A DNA stretch of 64,000 nucleotides from Anaerovibrio sp. JC8 (GCF_002100115.1 NZ_ANBM01000006.1:157372-221371), one strand, 5' to 3'. Shown: positions 26,139 to 35,293, counted from the first letter of the stretch. The notes: a model not told the origin generated them from the sequence alone. Numbers and translations: made by a program.

Positions 26139-27248
26139 CTACACAATTTTTCCGCGACAGGCAATTTCAATTTCATTTACCACCTTATCCCCGGAAATAA
26201 GATATGCTTTTTCATACAGATTACATACAGGACATATATGAACTGGTATTATACGAAGCTTGTCCCCTATTTCTATCTGATCATGAAAACCTTGGTTATT
26301 AATAATTCCATGTTCATCAAAAACCTTATCAATATGTACCTCTGGATATTCATATATGGTTCCTAAGCCTGGAGTTGCACAAATTCCTACTGTTCTGCGC
26401 TGCATAGTCAGCCCCTTGGCCCCCACATCCACAATTATCCGTTCACTGGTGGGTTTACTTATAACCGTCGCAAGAACAGTGGCTGCACATTTATCCAAAG
26501 TACCGACTGCATTCCCCTGAGAAGCATCCATTAAGGAATATGTACCCGGTCTAAGCTCGGTAATTCCGTCCAAAATTTCTACTCCATTCATGAAAGTAGG
26601 TGTAGCACCATAGCTGACGATTTCACATATCATTCCATGTTCTTTTGCCATATTTGCAAAATAAATTGTCCTTTTCTGGGCATATTGGGCAATTTCTTTT
26701 AATTGATGAATATTTTCGGCACCGTAGCTGTTACCGTCATGGGAAAAAATGCCACCAAATTTCACAAATTCACACTTTTTTAGTTCTTCCAACAGATTGA
26801 TAAAATCCTTATCTTCGATAATTCCAGAGCGATTTTCTCCGACTTCAATTTCAATAAGCACCGGAACTGAAACATTGTAAGCTGAAAAAACTTCTTCTGC
26901 CGCCGTAATATGGCACACGGAATCAACACCAAAGGAAATCTTCACACCACTTCTGGCCAGTTGGGCAATTCTGTCCAATTTAGGTTTACCCACTATCTCA
27001 TTAGCTATAAAAATATCCTTTATGCCATGCTGAGCCATACACTCCGCCTCGCCTACCTTGGCTACCGCTATTCCACAGGCACCAGCTTTCAACTGCATCT
27101 TGGCAATTTCCGGCATTTTGTGTGTTTTTGTATGAGGCCGTAAGTTAACCTTATTTTTATCAGCATAGGACTGCATATACACTAAATTTTTCTCCAGTCT
27201 TTCCCTGTCAATTAACAAAGCGGGAGTATCTAAATCTCTATACAACAT
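26139..27248 (-). CDS. D-threonine aldolase / D-serine dehydratase-like PLP enzyme
   Basis: 369 residues. Alanine-racemase-fold N-terminus: DLDTPALLIDRERLEKN and LRPHTKTHKMPEIAKMQL, where the lysine of THK binds PLP. The C-terminal metal-binding domain has VPVHICPVCNLYEKAYLI with His and Cys ligands, as in the DSD1/D-threonine aldolase family. An upstream open frame exists, but AGGAGGG 7 nt before the ATG at 27248 fixes the start, and the promoter -10 lies within that extension. First gene of the operon. Cleavage or deamination of a D-hydroxy amino acid is the probable role. Confidence 0.85.
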   Translation of the reverse strand: MLYRDLDTPALLIDRERLEKNLVYMQSYADKNKVNLRPHTKTHKMPEIAKMQLKAGACGIAVAKVGEAECMAQHGIKDIFIANEIVGKPKLDRIAQLARSGVKISFGVDSVCHITAAEEVFSAYNVSVPVLIEIEVGENRSGIIEDKDFINLLEELKKCEFVKFGGIFSHDGNSYGAENIHQLKEIAQYAQKRTIYFANMAKEHGMICEIVSYGATPTFMNGVEILDGITELRPGTYSLMDASQGNAVGTLDKCAATVLATVISKPTSERIIVDVGAKGLTMQRRTVGICATPGLGTIYEYPEVHIDKVFDEHGIINNQGFHDQIEIGDKLRIIPVHICPVCNLYEKAYLISGDKVVNEIEIACRGKIV

Positions 27249-27294
27249 GTTCAGCCCTCCTAAATGAAAACTTACAAATATTTTATTTGCCATC

Positions 27295-27323
27295 ATTTTA
27301 TATATTTTTTTATACGGTGTCAA
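27295..27323 (-). promoter_or_regulatory. promoter of the D-amino-acid operon
   Basis: Minus strand -35 TTGACA (27323-27318), 17-bp spacer, -10 TAAAAT (27300-27295). Leader of about 40 nt. Confidence 0.7.
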
Positions 27324-27348
27324 TCAAAATATATTTTTTTATATAAAA

Positions 27349-27393
27349 ATATACTGGACAAACAGTCCTCAAAAACTGTTCTATCCAGTATAT
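27349..27393 (-). terminator. terminator of the MFS gene
   Basis: ATATACTGGA and TCCAGTATAT arms with an inner ACAGT/ACTGT pair; followed on the minus strand by TTTTTATAT. Confidence 0.85.
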
Positions 27394-27407
27394 TCAAATA
27401 CAGTATA

Positions 27408-28586
27408 TTAATTTTGTGCCGGCAATGTGCGCCACAGAATAATCCCCAATACGGAAAAGCCCAACATAATATAGCCCAAGCCCAAAATAAAATCAGGCCA
27501 TGGCAACGTTCCGGCCAACATTCCTACACTTCCAAAAAAGGTTTGAACGAAATTTATCATGGCAGCAGCGGTACCAACATTTTCCTTTGTTTCCCGAAGC
27601 AGTATATCCATACTGAAAGGTCGTACCATAGACTCAATGACAGTAAAAGGCAAAAATGACAATAGGAAAAAAACGGCCCCCATTTTGCCACCAAATAATA
27701 CAGCTGCCGTGCTTATAATTGCCACCCCAAAGGAGAAGAGGATCAGCTGGTCATTTGTAAATTTACTTTTAATTCTAATGTATAGGATCGGACCCAAAAC
27801 CGCCATAGCAGAGTTTATCGCAAAGAAATAGCTGTATTCCTGGGCTGACAGCCCAAACTGCTCAATATACACAAAGGAGGATACCGCCAAATATGCCATA
27901 TAAGGTGCTGCCAGCAAAGAAAACATGAGCAACAGCTGCATAAATCTTCTAAACTTGAGCAATTGCCCCAGCAAGGAAAAGGATTTTAATAAACTACCCT
28001 GATAACGCTTCTCTGACGGTAATGTCTCAGTTAATAAGCACGCAAGGATCAGGTTGATGATTCCCAAGCCTGTAAGCAGATAAAATGCTCCATGCCAGGA
28101 GGTGACCGTCAAAAGCAGGCCTCCGACAATTGGGGCGCACATAGGAGCAATAACCCCCAGGGCCTGGCTGATAGCCAATATTTTTGTCATTAGCCTGCCC
28201 CTGAAGCATTCCTTGATCAGTGCTGTTGCGACAGTAATAACCGCACCTGCCCCAAACGCCTGCAGAATTCGCCCGGCAATTAAAACATAAATACTTTCAG
28301 CTAATGCACAGCTGAGGGATGCTGCTGTATAAAGCACAGTACTAAATATAAGCACTTTTTTACGTCCATATTTATCGGTTACTGGGCCAAAAAATACAAT
28401 ACTTACAGCAAATACCACAAAAAATGCCGACAGGGTCAACCCCACAAGAAAACTGTCTGCCATGAAATAATCTCCCATTTCCGGCATAGCAGGTAAATAA
28501 AGATCCGTAGACAGGGGTATAAACATATTCATAAATGTGATAAACCCTATCAGGGCCGGATTGTTCAAATGCTTCTGTCTTACCAT
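27408..28586 (-). CDS. MFS transporter, Bcr/CflA multidrug-efflux subfamily
   Basis: 392 residues, 12 membrane segments. The first loop motif GPVTDKYGRKKVLIFS (motif A) and the early STDLYLPAMPEM are hallmarks of the Bcr/CflA drug:proton antiporters. It has a good TAGGAGG site. Its leader carries a promoter and then a strong hairpin with a T-run just before the ribosome binding site, so expression is probably controlled by attenuation. The neighbouring operon on the same strand follows after a terminator, so a metabolic link (export of a by-product) is possible but unproven. Confidence 0.85.
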   Translation of the reverse strand: MVRQKHLNNPALIGFITFMNMFIPLSTDLYLPAMPEMGDYFMADSFLVGLTLSAFFVVFAVSIVFFGPVTDKYGRKKVLIFSTVLYTAASLSCALAESIYVLIAGRILQAFGAGAVITVATALIKECFRGRLMTKILAISQALGVIAPMCAPIVGGLLLTVTSWHGAFYLLTGLGIINLILACLLTETLPSEKRYQGSLLKSFSLLGQLLKFRRFMQLLLMFSLLAAPYMAYLAVSSFVYIEQFGLSAQEYSYFFAINSAMAVLGPILYIRIKSKFTNDQLILFSFGVAIISTAAVLFGGKMGAVFFLLSFLPFTVIESMVRPFSMDILLRETKENVGTAAAMINFVQTFFGSVGMLAGTLPWPDFILGLGYIMLGFSVLGIILWRTLPAQN

Positions 28587-28611
28587 AAAAACCTCCTAAT
28601 AAAACAAAAAA

Positions 28612-28648
28612 CCGGATAAGACTACGGCAGTGCCGCCATCTTATCCGG
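28612..28648 (-). promoter_or_regulatory. leader attenuator hairpin of the MFS gene
   Basis: CCGGATAAGA and TCTTATCCGG arms (10 bp) plus inner CGGCA/TGCCG, followed on the minus strand by GTTTTTTG and then the ribosome binding site. It lies about 35 nt after the predicted start of transcription, so it would stop transcription before the gene. A MAALP stop mini-frame lies in the loop. An upstream GGTATTAATAATACC could form an alternative structure. Confidence 0.65.
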
Positions 28649-28681
28649 TATTATTAATACCCTCCGATGAGTACGTTGGAT

Positions 28682-28709
28682 ATGATAACACAGATATATT
28701 ATTTGTCAA
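28682..28709 (-). promoter_or_regulatory. promoter of MFS gene
   Basis: Minus strand -35 TTGACA (28709-28704), 16-bp spacer, -10 TATCAT (28687-28682). Confidence 0.7.
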
Positions 28710-28715
28710 CAGTTT

Positions 28716-30029
28716 TTATTCTTTTTTTAACGGTGAACCCTTCATTGAAAGTTTTTCCTTGGCATAACCCTGTAAATCATCCGTTTTTTCCACCACTTCC
28801 TCAACATAGGCTTTAATGTCCTTCTTTAAATCCTCCGTATCAGCAGCAGACATTTCACCTAATTTTTGAAAAGTTCGTTTGTTTTGGGCTGTAAATTCAT
28901 AATCATCGTCATATTTGCGAAAAAGCAGCCTCATCATTTTTCTGCGCAAAAACTTTTCCCTGATTATATTTTCCCTCTCCTGAATCCAGGCAACAGTAAG
29001 CACCACCAAAAGCAGTATGCCCATATAGCCCAGCAGTGGATACATATAGTAAACCAGCTTGGTAAAACCGCCAAAGCTGCATATATACCCTACTGCCACA
29101 ATACATATCAGCAAATAACGCATCTTTTTAAGATTATTGCCGGCAAACCGGCGGGCAGTAGCATAATACAGACTAAAGGCTGTATTAAAAATCAGGGCAA
29201 AAATAACCATCGCATACACCACAGCAACACCCGGATGAATATTGTTGACTATGAGCAGCATGGGAATTTCCGCATCCTTAACCTTGTCCAAATTGGCAAA
29301 CAGTGTCACTGCTGCACAGGCTACAATCAGGCCAATGATAGTACCGCCCAATGCACCGCCCTTTTCCGCATCACCAATACGAATTACGGAGCCTCCAAGC
29401 ACAAAGGCCATTGATACGCCATTCATGGCACAAAGGGCAAAATAATTAATTACCGACAACCATATATTAGGCATGGTTGGCTCCATTGTGCCAGCCAATG
29501 TATCAAGATAAGCATAGTCATAGGACTTGTCCCAGAAGGTATAACACGCCAATGACATTATCATTACTACAATAATTGGCGTAAAAATTCCCAATATTCG
29601 CGTAATCTTTTCAAAATCCATAAAGGACACAACAATTACTGCAAGGGAGCACACCAAAGCCCCCAGCCAGCTGGCAATACCAAACTGCTGCTGCAGATTG
29701 GCTCCTGCCCCAGCTACCATAACAAAGCCCACAACGAAGCAGGATATTACCAAGGTTATATCAATAATACGATTTATGACAGGGTGAGTTATCTGCTCCA
29801 GCACATCCTGGTGGTTGCTTGACTGATAATGGGACCCCAGGGTAACAATAATCCGTCCAAAAATTATATTCAATATACCCAGCAATACTACTCCAAGTAT
29901 ACCCATTTGTCCAAAACACAAAAAGTATTGCAGCATATCCTGACCGGAGGAAAGACCAGCACCAACTAAAACGCCCACATAAGCCAGGGCAATAGACAAC
30001 GCCTCTTTACTTATGTGCAAAAAATTCAT
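28716..30029 (-). CDS. YkvI-family membrane protein
   Basis: 437 residues with about 10-11 membrane helices, then a cytoplasmic C-terminal tail of about 85 residues. The N-terminus carries AYVGVLVGAGLSSGQDMLQYF, the pattern of YkvI-like proteins (a branch of the APC/LeuT-like secondary transporters), suggesting a cation-coupled amino-acid-type carrier. The long charged tail (TEDLKKDIKAYVEEVVEKT) is unusual and may be regulatory. The start at 30029 is set by an AGGAGG site 7 nt upstream; the frame extends further but without one. Divergent from the DUF389 gene. Confidence 0.75.
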   Translation of the reverse strand: MNFLHISKEALSIALAYVGVLVGAGLSSGQDMLQYFLCFGQMGILGVVLLGILNIIFGRIIVTLGSHYQSSNHQDVLEQITHPVINRIIDITLVISCFVVGFVMVAGAGANLQQQFGIASWLGALVCSLAVIVVSFMDFEKITRILGIFTPIIVVMIMSLACYTFWDKSYDYAYLDTLAGTMEPTMPNIWLSVINYFALCAMNGVSMAFVLGGSVIRIGDAEKGGALGGTIIGLIVACAAVTLFANLDKVKDAEIPMLLIVNNIHPGVAVVYAMVIFALIFNTAFSLYYATARRFAGNNLKKMRYLLICIVAVGYICSFGGFTKLVYYMYPLLGYMGILLLVVLTVAWIQERENIIREKFLRRKMMRLLFRKYDDDYEFTAQNKRTFQKLGEMSAADTEDLKKDIKAYVEEVVEKTDDLQGYAKEKLSMKGSPLKKE

Positions 30030-30184
30030 GAAACCGCCTCCTAAAACAACAATTATTTTTTCATTATATAATACTTTACATAAAAATGTAAAACGAGACT
30101 CCGTTATCCCATGGTTCCAGGCAGGGAATTTATCAATGGATATAGAATTATTAAAAGGCAAGATTTGTGCAAGGAGGATTTTCT

Positions 30185-31540
30185 ATGAATATTTTAAAAA
30201 ACATTCTTGCTGATGTTTTTGACCTGCATAAAGACCGGGCACCCCTGGATGAAATTACCGAACGTATTTATTCCGGTGGAACTCTTAAGGGCACAAATAT
30301 GTGTATCTTAATTCTGGCCATATTCATTGCCTCCATTGGCCTGAATATGAACAGTACGGCTGTTATCATCGGTGCCATGCTCATTTCACCCCTAATGGGG
30401 GTTATTATGTCTATTGGCTATGGTATGGCTACCTATGACGGTGAATATGTTCGCGAGTCAGTCCTGAAGCTAGTTTTTCAGGTCACCCTGTCGGTTATGA
30501 CCTCGGCAATATATTTCACCCTATCCCCTATTGACACCGCTTCTTCCGAGCTGCTGGCCCGCACCGAGCCCACCATTTGGGATGTGCTCATAGCGATTTT
30601 TGGTGGTCTGGCCGGCATCATTGGCAGCACACGAATTGAAAAGAGCAACGTTATCCCCGGGGTAGCTATTGCTACTGCCCTTATGCCACCTCTTTGTACT
30701 GCAGGCTACGGTATAGCCGCCCATTCCCTGAAATTCTTTTTAGGGGCCCTGTATCTTTTCTTCATAAACAGCTTTTTTATCTGTCTGACAACCTTTATAG
30801 TTTTAAAATTAATAAAAATTCCAGCCAAGACCTACGTTACTGACGAGGCCTTCCGCAGACAGCGCTGGCAGCTTACACTTCTTGGTATAATTATTATTTT
30901 ACCAAGTATGTACATGGCCTACCACAGCATTCGCTCCAACCTGGAGCAGGTACAGGCCCAAACCTATATTGAAAAAAATTTCTCACAAGGAAATCCCCAG
31001 GTGGTGGCCTACAATATTGAACCAGACAGTCATCGGCTGAATCTAACCCTTATCGGGCGCATTATAACCTCGGAGGAAGAAACAGAGCTGGAAAAAAATC
31101 TTCAAGGATATTCCTACTTTAATGGTTGGAGTTTACATATTGTCCAAAACGACATGTCCGACGCCGTCCGCTCTGAAGATGTGAAGGATCTCATCAATAA
31201 CCAGTGGAAATCTGCCGGGGGATTATCCATAACCGAGGCCCAGGAGGAAATAAAAAAATACAAGGATTTAAGCATGCGGTACTCCACGGCCCACCAACGC
31301 TTTGAAAGCGACCAGAAGTTGCTTGAAAATATCCGAAAAAAAGCCCCGATTCTATTCCCCTACTTTGAAGGTATAGAAGGGGCAGCATTTGCCACCAAGG
31401 ATAAAGATGGCAAGGTTGCCTACAGGAATTTCATCGCTCTTGTCACCTTGAAAAACGCCATAAACCAGGAAGAACAAGACCGCCTGCAAAACTGGTTAAA
31501 TGCTGAATCAGACCTGCCTGTCACCTTAATTATTAAATAA
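30185..31540 (+). CDS. DUF389 (TIGR00341-like) membrane protein
   Basis: 451 residues. The N-terminal half has five or six membrane helices with NSTAVIIGAMLISPLMGVI and STRIEKSNVIPGVAIATALMPPLCTAGYG, both characteristic of DUF389. The C-terminal half (from about 240) is soluble and probably periplasmic, with a coiled-coil stretch (LSITEAQEEIKKYKDLSMRY). The function of the family is not established. AAGGAGG 7 nt upstream of ATG 30185 gives the start. Monocistronic, ending at a good terminator. Confidence 0.85.
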   Translation: MNILKNILADVFDLHKDRAPLDEITERIYSGGTLKGTNMCILILAIFIASIGLNMNSTAVIIGAMLISPLMGVIMSIGYGMATYDGEYVRESVLKLVFQVTLSVMTSAIYFTLSPIDTASSELLARTEPTIWDVLIAIFGGLAGIIGSTRIEKSNVIPGVAIATALMPPLCTAGYGIAAHSLKFFLGALYLFFINSFFICLTTFIVLKLIKIPAKTYVTDEAFRRQRWQLTLLGIIIILPSMYMAYHSIRSNLEQVQAQTYIEKNFSQGNPQVVAYNIEPDSHRLNLTLIGRIITSEEETELEKNLQGYSYFNGWSLHIVQNDMSDAVRSEDVKDLINNQWKSAGGLSITEAQEEIKKYKDLSMRYSTAHQRFESDQKLLENIRKKAPILFPYFEGIEGAAFATKDKDGKVAYRNFIALVTLKNAINQEEQDRLQNWLNAESDLPVTLIIK

Positions 31541-31541
31541 C

Positions 31542-31593
31542 AAAAAGGACTGACTGTTTAATGCTTTGATGCATACAACAGCTCAGTCCTTTT
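31542..31593 (+). terminator. terminator of DUF389 gene
   Basis: AAAAAGGACTGA and TCAGTCCTTTT arms, T-run after. Confidence 0.85.
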
Positions 31594-31691
31594 AATATTT
31601 TAGCCACCGTTTTAGCAGGAATGTTAATGCATGAGGGAAAGTATATATCACATTTTTCCTCTTGGTTTAGGCCTAAAAATCACATTTTTTA

Positions 31692-32225
31692 TTACATTCT
31701 TTTCCCCACGATTTTCCAGGATACTATTCCAAATATCACGCCTAATATGGCTCCTGTCAAGACATCGCTGGGATAATGCATAAAAAGATATATCCGGGAA
31801 AAACCCATTACCACAGCCACGCACAGGGCCAATAGGGTCCAGAGATTTTTTCTGAACAGAATAAGAGCCGTTGTAGCGGCAAAAGAGCTAAAGGTATGCC
31901 CGGAAGGAAAGGAGTAATCATTGGCTGCCGGAATTACCGAAGCGACAGAAACCCCGGCATAGTCAATACATGGGCGCAATCGCATTACCAGGTGCTTTAG
32001 GGTTATATTGCCCACCAGCAGGGTAAAAAGCACCCCCAACAAAACGGCTACCCCGACTTTTCGATATTCTTTTTTTAAACAAAGAAGGACGCCTAAAAGC
32101 ACCCACATCCCAGCATATTCACCAATAAAGGATATGAACCTCATCAGCGGTGTAAGCCATGGTGTAACCACCAAGTCCTGCACGGAAAAAATAATACTGC
32201 GATCCAAAGCTATGATACAATCCAT
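31692..32225 (-). CDS. PAP2-family phosphatase
   Basis: 177 residues, about five or six membrane helices. The three phosphatase motifs are present: KHLVMRLRP, PSGHTFSSF and SRIYLFMHYPSD, with the active His in the last two. Such enzymes dephosphorylate phosphatidic acid, undecaprenyl diphosphate or related lipids on the outer face of the inner membrane. RBS AGAGG 5 nt upstream. Preceded by the terminator of the receiver gene, so probably its own unit. Whether the substrate is undecaprenyl diphosphate cannot be told. Confidence 0.9.
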   Translation of the reverse strand: MDCIIALDRSIIFSVQDLVVTPWLTPLMRFISFIGEYAGMWVLLGVLLCLKKEYRKVGVAVLLGVLFTLLVGNITLKHLVMRLRPCIDYAGVSVASVIPAANDYSFPSGHTFSSFAATTALILFRKNLWTLLALCVAVVMGFSRIYLFMHYPSDVLTGAILGVIFGIVSWKIVGKRM

Positions 32226-32250
32226 ATTTTACCTCTTACAAAATCAAATT

Positions 32251-32280
32251 AATAAGATAGCCTCTAATGGCTATCTTATT
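32251..32280 (-). terminator. terminator of the receiver-protein gene
   Basis: Perfect 12-bp stem AATAAGATAGCC / GGCTATCTTATT with a 6-nt loop; T-rich on the minus strand. Confidence 0.75.
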
Positions 32281-32319
32281 ATCTGATTAATTATTACATT
32301 TTAAAATTCAGTTTCATAT

Positions 32320-32694
32320 TTACTCAAAATACTTGGCCACCCTGTTCTGGACCTCCTGGGCATTCCAGAATGGCTTTTTCCAGAACTCCACAGCTCCCAT
32401 GTCCAGAGAAGTCTGCTCCATCTGCACCTGGGCACTCATAACCACCACCGGAATTTCCTTCAGGGTATCGTCTGCCTTCATAAACTTCAACAGCTCCAGC
32501 CCGTTCATATCCGGCAGCACCAGATCCAAAATAATCAAATCCAGGGTCTCTCCATTGGCCCGCAGCTGTTCAAATGCCTGCTCCCCGGTGTAGGCATTAA
32601 GCAGTTCATACGCCTCCAGAATTCTGGACAGCAACAACTGATTAACCTCGGCATCATCAATAATAAGAATTCTCTTTTTTGACTGGTCACCCAT
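32320..32694 (-). CDS. stand-alone response-regulator receiver (CheY-like)
   Basis: 124 residues, one receiver domain with no output domain. The acidic pair is in LIIDDAEVN, the phosphorylated Asp in IILDLVLPDMNG, the switch Ser in VVVMSAQ and the Lys in FWKKPFW. Such single-domain regulators act by protein contact or pass phosphate. The ATG at 32694 has AGGTGG upstream; upstream in-frame extension is not supported. The hybrid sensor kinase at 35353 is a possible partner by proximity only. Confidence 0.9.
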   Translation of the reverse strand: MGDQSKKRILIIDDAEVNQLLLSRILEAYELLNAYTGEQAFEQLRANGETLDLIILDLVLPDMNGLELLKFMKADDTLKEIPVVVMSAQVQMEQTSLDMGAVEFWKKPFWNAQEVQNRVAKYFE

Positions 32695-32870
32695 TATACC
32701 GCCACCTATCCGTATATTCTTATTTAGCCTTATCATAGCACATTGAATATGTTGGCACAACACGAATATATTTAGGTTTTAGGCAGGAATAAATCATCTT
32801 GATGGCGAATAGGCAACATAATATATTTAGGAACAGAATGGGGTTTGCCCCCTTGAAAGGAGGATTTTCC

Positions 32871-33515
32871 ATGCGTCGTTTTTTCACACCTCTCCTAAGC
32901 GGAATACTGCTCCTGCTGTTGGTTCTTTGTCCGTTGACTGCCCAGGCTGAAAAGGTCAACTGGGAGGACAAAGCCTATGATTTTACCAAAATCAAGGAGG
33001 CAATTATCCATGATCTGGTCATTGTGGATACCTCGGAAATTCCAAGTGACCTTACTGAAAAGGTAGTGCAGGAGGAATTCCTGAAAACCGCCGCCCGCCC
33101 TCCTTATAAGATGCTGCGTCCTGAACAGAACGGAGTTCTGCATCCATTGGAGGCGGCTGACATCTATGTGAAGGCAGAAATTTTGAAATGGCATGACGAT
33201 TATTACATCAAACCGGCCTACACCGACTGGGAGACCCGCTCTGCCACCAGAAAGGTTAAGCGCTCTGATGGCAGCTGGTATGATGAAACCTATTATTATA
33301 CTGTGCCTGTTTATCATCCGGCGGAAACTGTGTACACCTCCACTGTCCGGGTGAAGTTCGACGTGTATGACATGAAAACCGACAAGCTTGTTATGTCCCG
33401 TGACGAGCTCCGTGTAAGGGATGGTTCCTATCACGGGCAGGAGGGTATCTTTGGTCGTATCAGCAAGTCATTTTTCGATGACTTGGGGAAGAAGATAAAA
33501 TCCGACAAAAATTAA
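32871..33515 (+). CDS. exported protein of unknown function
   Basis: 214 residues. The start at 32871 follows AAGGAGG. Residues 1-27 are a signal peptide ending TAQAE. The mature protein is soluble, alternating strands with many aromatic and charged residues (DWETRSATRKVKR, YYYTVPVYHPAETVYTS), and ends in a basic helix. No lipobox. I do not recognise a family; proteins of this shape with repeated charge often occur in the periplasm of Negativicutes. It precedes the DJ-1-family gene by 23 nt, so the two are probably co-transcribed. Confidence 0.55.
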   Translation: MRRFFTPLLSGILLLLLVLCPLTAQAEKVNWEDKAYDFTKIKEAIIHDLVIVDTSEIPSDLTEKVVQEEFLKTAARPPYKMLRPEQNGVLHPLEAADIYVKAEILKWHDDYYIKPAYTDWETRSATRKVKRSDGSWYDETYYYTVPVYHPAETVYTSTVRVKFDVYDMKTDKLVMSRDELRVRDGSYHGQEGIFGRISKSFFDDLGKKIKSDKN

Positions 33516-33538
33516 GCAAGAAGTAAGGAGAAGCAAGT

Positions 33539-34051
33539 ATGAAGAAAGTTTTGCAGCTGGTCAGCAATGACTTCGAGGATCTGGAATTGTGGTGTCCTGT
33601 AATGAGACTCAGGGAAGAAGGAGTCCAGGTGGACCTGGTGGCCGAAAAGCCGGGGCTATATCACGGCAAATATGGTGTGCCATGCGAGGTGGACATGTCC
33701 TTCAATGACGTAAGCGCCAAGGATTATGACGGCATACTGGTTCCCGGAGGCTGGGCACCGGACAAGCTGAGAAGATTCCCGAAGGTGTTGGAGCTGGTGT
33801 CTGAAATGGACAAGGACGGAAAGCTCATTGGACAGATATGCCACGCTGGCTGGGTTCTGGCCTCTGCCAACGTATTAAAGGGCAGAGAGGTCACCAGCAC
33901 CCCGGGCATAAAGGACGATCTGGCAAATGCAGGAGCCACCTGGCTGGACGAGCCATGCGTGGTGGACAGAAATATCGTATCCGCCAGAAGACCGCCGGAT
34001 ATCCCTCAGTACATGAAGGCACTGGTGGAGGTTCTGGAAAAACAAAAATAA
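33539..34051 (+). CDS. DJ-1/PfpI family protein
   Basis: 170 residues, class I glutamine-amidotransferase-like fold. The nucleophile-elbow cysteine is in GQICHAGW with the adjacent His, and YDGILVPGGWAPDKLRR is typical. The family contains glyoxalase III, deglycases and peptidase-like proteins involved in carbonyl or oxidative stress; the exact activity is not determined. The ribosome binding site is AAGGAG. Likely in one operon with the exported protein upstream; ends at a bidirectional terminator shared with the BFD-like gene. Confidence 0.85.
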   Translation: MKKVLQLVSNDFEDLELWCPVMRLREEGVQVDLVAEKPGLYHGKYGVPCEVDMSFNDVSAKDYDGILVPGGWAPDKLRRFPKVLELVSEMDKDGKLIGQICHAGWVLASANVLKGREVTSTPGIKDDLANAGATWLDEPCVVDRNIVSARRPPDIPQYMKALVEVLEKQK

Positions 34052-34073
34052 TTAAAGCTGCTTTAAAAATTTT

Positions 34074-34102
34074 AGGCACCCTGTTTTTCAGGGTGCCTTT
34101 TC
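34074..34102. terminator. bidirectional terminator
   Basis: AGGCACCCTG and CAGGGTGCCT arms, T-run on the plus strand and AAATTTT on the minus strand. The stop codon of the minus-strand BFD gene lies inside the stem. Confidence 0.85.
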
Positions 34103-34282
34103 AAGTTCCTCTTTTATATCCCTTACCAGATACTGTATAAATTCCCTGCATTGGCCGCAGGACGTGCCAAAGCGGAGCTTTTCCTGAAGCTCATCAAAGC
34201 TTGTTATACCACTCTTTATGGCATCCTCAATCATGCCGTAGGTGATATTTTTACAGTGGCAGGCTTCTTTTTTTCTGTCCAT
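34088..34282 (-). CDS. BFD-like [2Fe-2S] domain protein
   Basis: 64 residues. Four cysteines form CHCKN...TSCGQC, the pattern of bacterioferritin-associated ferredoxin and related BFD domains that bind a 2Fe-2S cluster. BFD proteins pass electrons, for example to release iron from bacterioferritin, but a bacterioferritin gene is not in view. The ATG at 34282 is 9 nt from GGAGG; a GTG two codons upstream is too close. The gene overlaps the terminator of the convergent DJ-1 gene. Confidence 0.8.
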   Translation of the reverse strand: MDRKKEACHCKNITYGMIEDAIKSGITSFDELQEKLRFGTSCGQCREFIQYLVRDIKEELEKAP

Positions 34283-34403
34283 ATACACTATCCTCCAAAA
34301 ACGTGATATAATATGTGTGAACTATAGTCTAAATTTTACTACAATTCAGACTAAATTCCTATAAAATGCAGAGAAAGGCAGAGAATACAAGGAGGTGTTT
34401 TCT

Positions 34404-35258
34404 ATGCTGGAAGCGATTGGGCGCGTTGGCACAAGCTCAAGGCAACGTAATTTTCAGTTGGTTGCCCAGTACCGTGCCAATTACGGACGGAACCTGATGC
34501 CCTCAGATACATCGCCGCTGCAGCGTTCCCCGAAAAGGAATGATACCCATCATTCTTCCGGGATAAGCTCCAGTGATGCTATTGAAACTACCAGCATCAG
34601 GTCCAAACTAAAAGAGGGCCAACAACTCACCCGCATTGAGATGGACCATCTCAATGAAAAAAATCCAAAGCTTCATCGTCAGGCGCAGATTGCAGAAAAT
34701 GCCCGGACAGACCTTGAGAACCAGCTGGCCAGCTGCCAAACCAAGGAAGAGGCCAGAAATGCTCTCATGAGTGCCCTCAACCAGGGTGCCGGCCGGACTG
34801 CCAAGGGCGATGAGGACAAGCAAATCATTGATAATCAGGCCAGTGAGGCCTCAGCCATCGAGCAGATGCTGACCACCCTCATGACCCAGATTAAGACCAG
34901 CCTTGGAGCCAGCACAGAAGCCGGCAAGACCGCGGAAATAGCGCAGAGTGCCAAGGCTATTCGTGCTGATGTCACGGATGCTACAGAGGCGGCCATGCCT
35001 TTGCCACCACTAAAGAGCACCGCACCGGCAGAGAATGATCAGGATATTCTGGAGACCTTCCTGTTCAAAATCCGGGCCCTGCAAAATGCATGGGACAAAT
35101 TCGTACATACCTCTGACTACAAGGCAATGCCGGAGGGTATTGAGGAAGCCGGAAAGCAACAGCCGGACAGCCGGGTCATGGACATGATAAAGCTCTATAA
35201 TCCAAATAAAATGCAGGCAAGAGTATCTGCTGCAAGCAATGTGGATATTGTGCAGTAA
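34404..35258 (+). CDS. uncharacterised 284-residue soluble protein
   Basis: Start ATG 34404 after AGGAGG. No signal peptide. Residues 1-70 are basic and probably disordered (RQRNFQLVAQYRANYGRN). From about 75 to 205 there are long alpha-helices with Ala/Gln-rich heptads and a Glu-rich N-cap; a second helical part is at about 210-245 (ENDQDILETFLFKIRALQNAW). No domain recognised. It is a complete transcription unit with an upstream palindrome (AGTCT...AGACT near 34328-34354) and a downstream terminator. Possibly of the same class as the proteins at 1092 and 2822. Confidence 0.5.
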   Translation: MLEAIGRVGTSSRQRNFQLVAQYRANYGRNLMPSDTSPLQRSPKRNDTHHSSGISSSDAIETTSIRSKLKEGQQLTRIEMDHLNEKNPKLHRQAQIAENARTDLENQLASCQTKEEARNALMSALNQGAGRTAKGDEDKQIIDNQASEASAIEQMLTTLMTQIKTSLGASTEAGKTAEIAQSAKAIRADVTDATEAAMPLPPLKSTAPAENDQDILETFLFKIRALQNAWDKFVHTSDYKAMPEGIEEAGKQQPDSRVMDMIKLYNPNKMQARVSAASNVDIVQ

Positions 35259-35293
35259 ATATATATAGCCTTATGTTCTACCGTTAAACCTAA

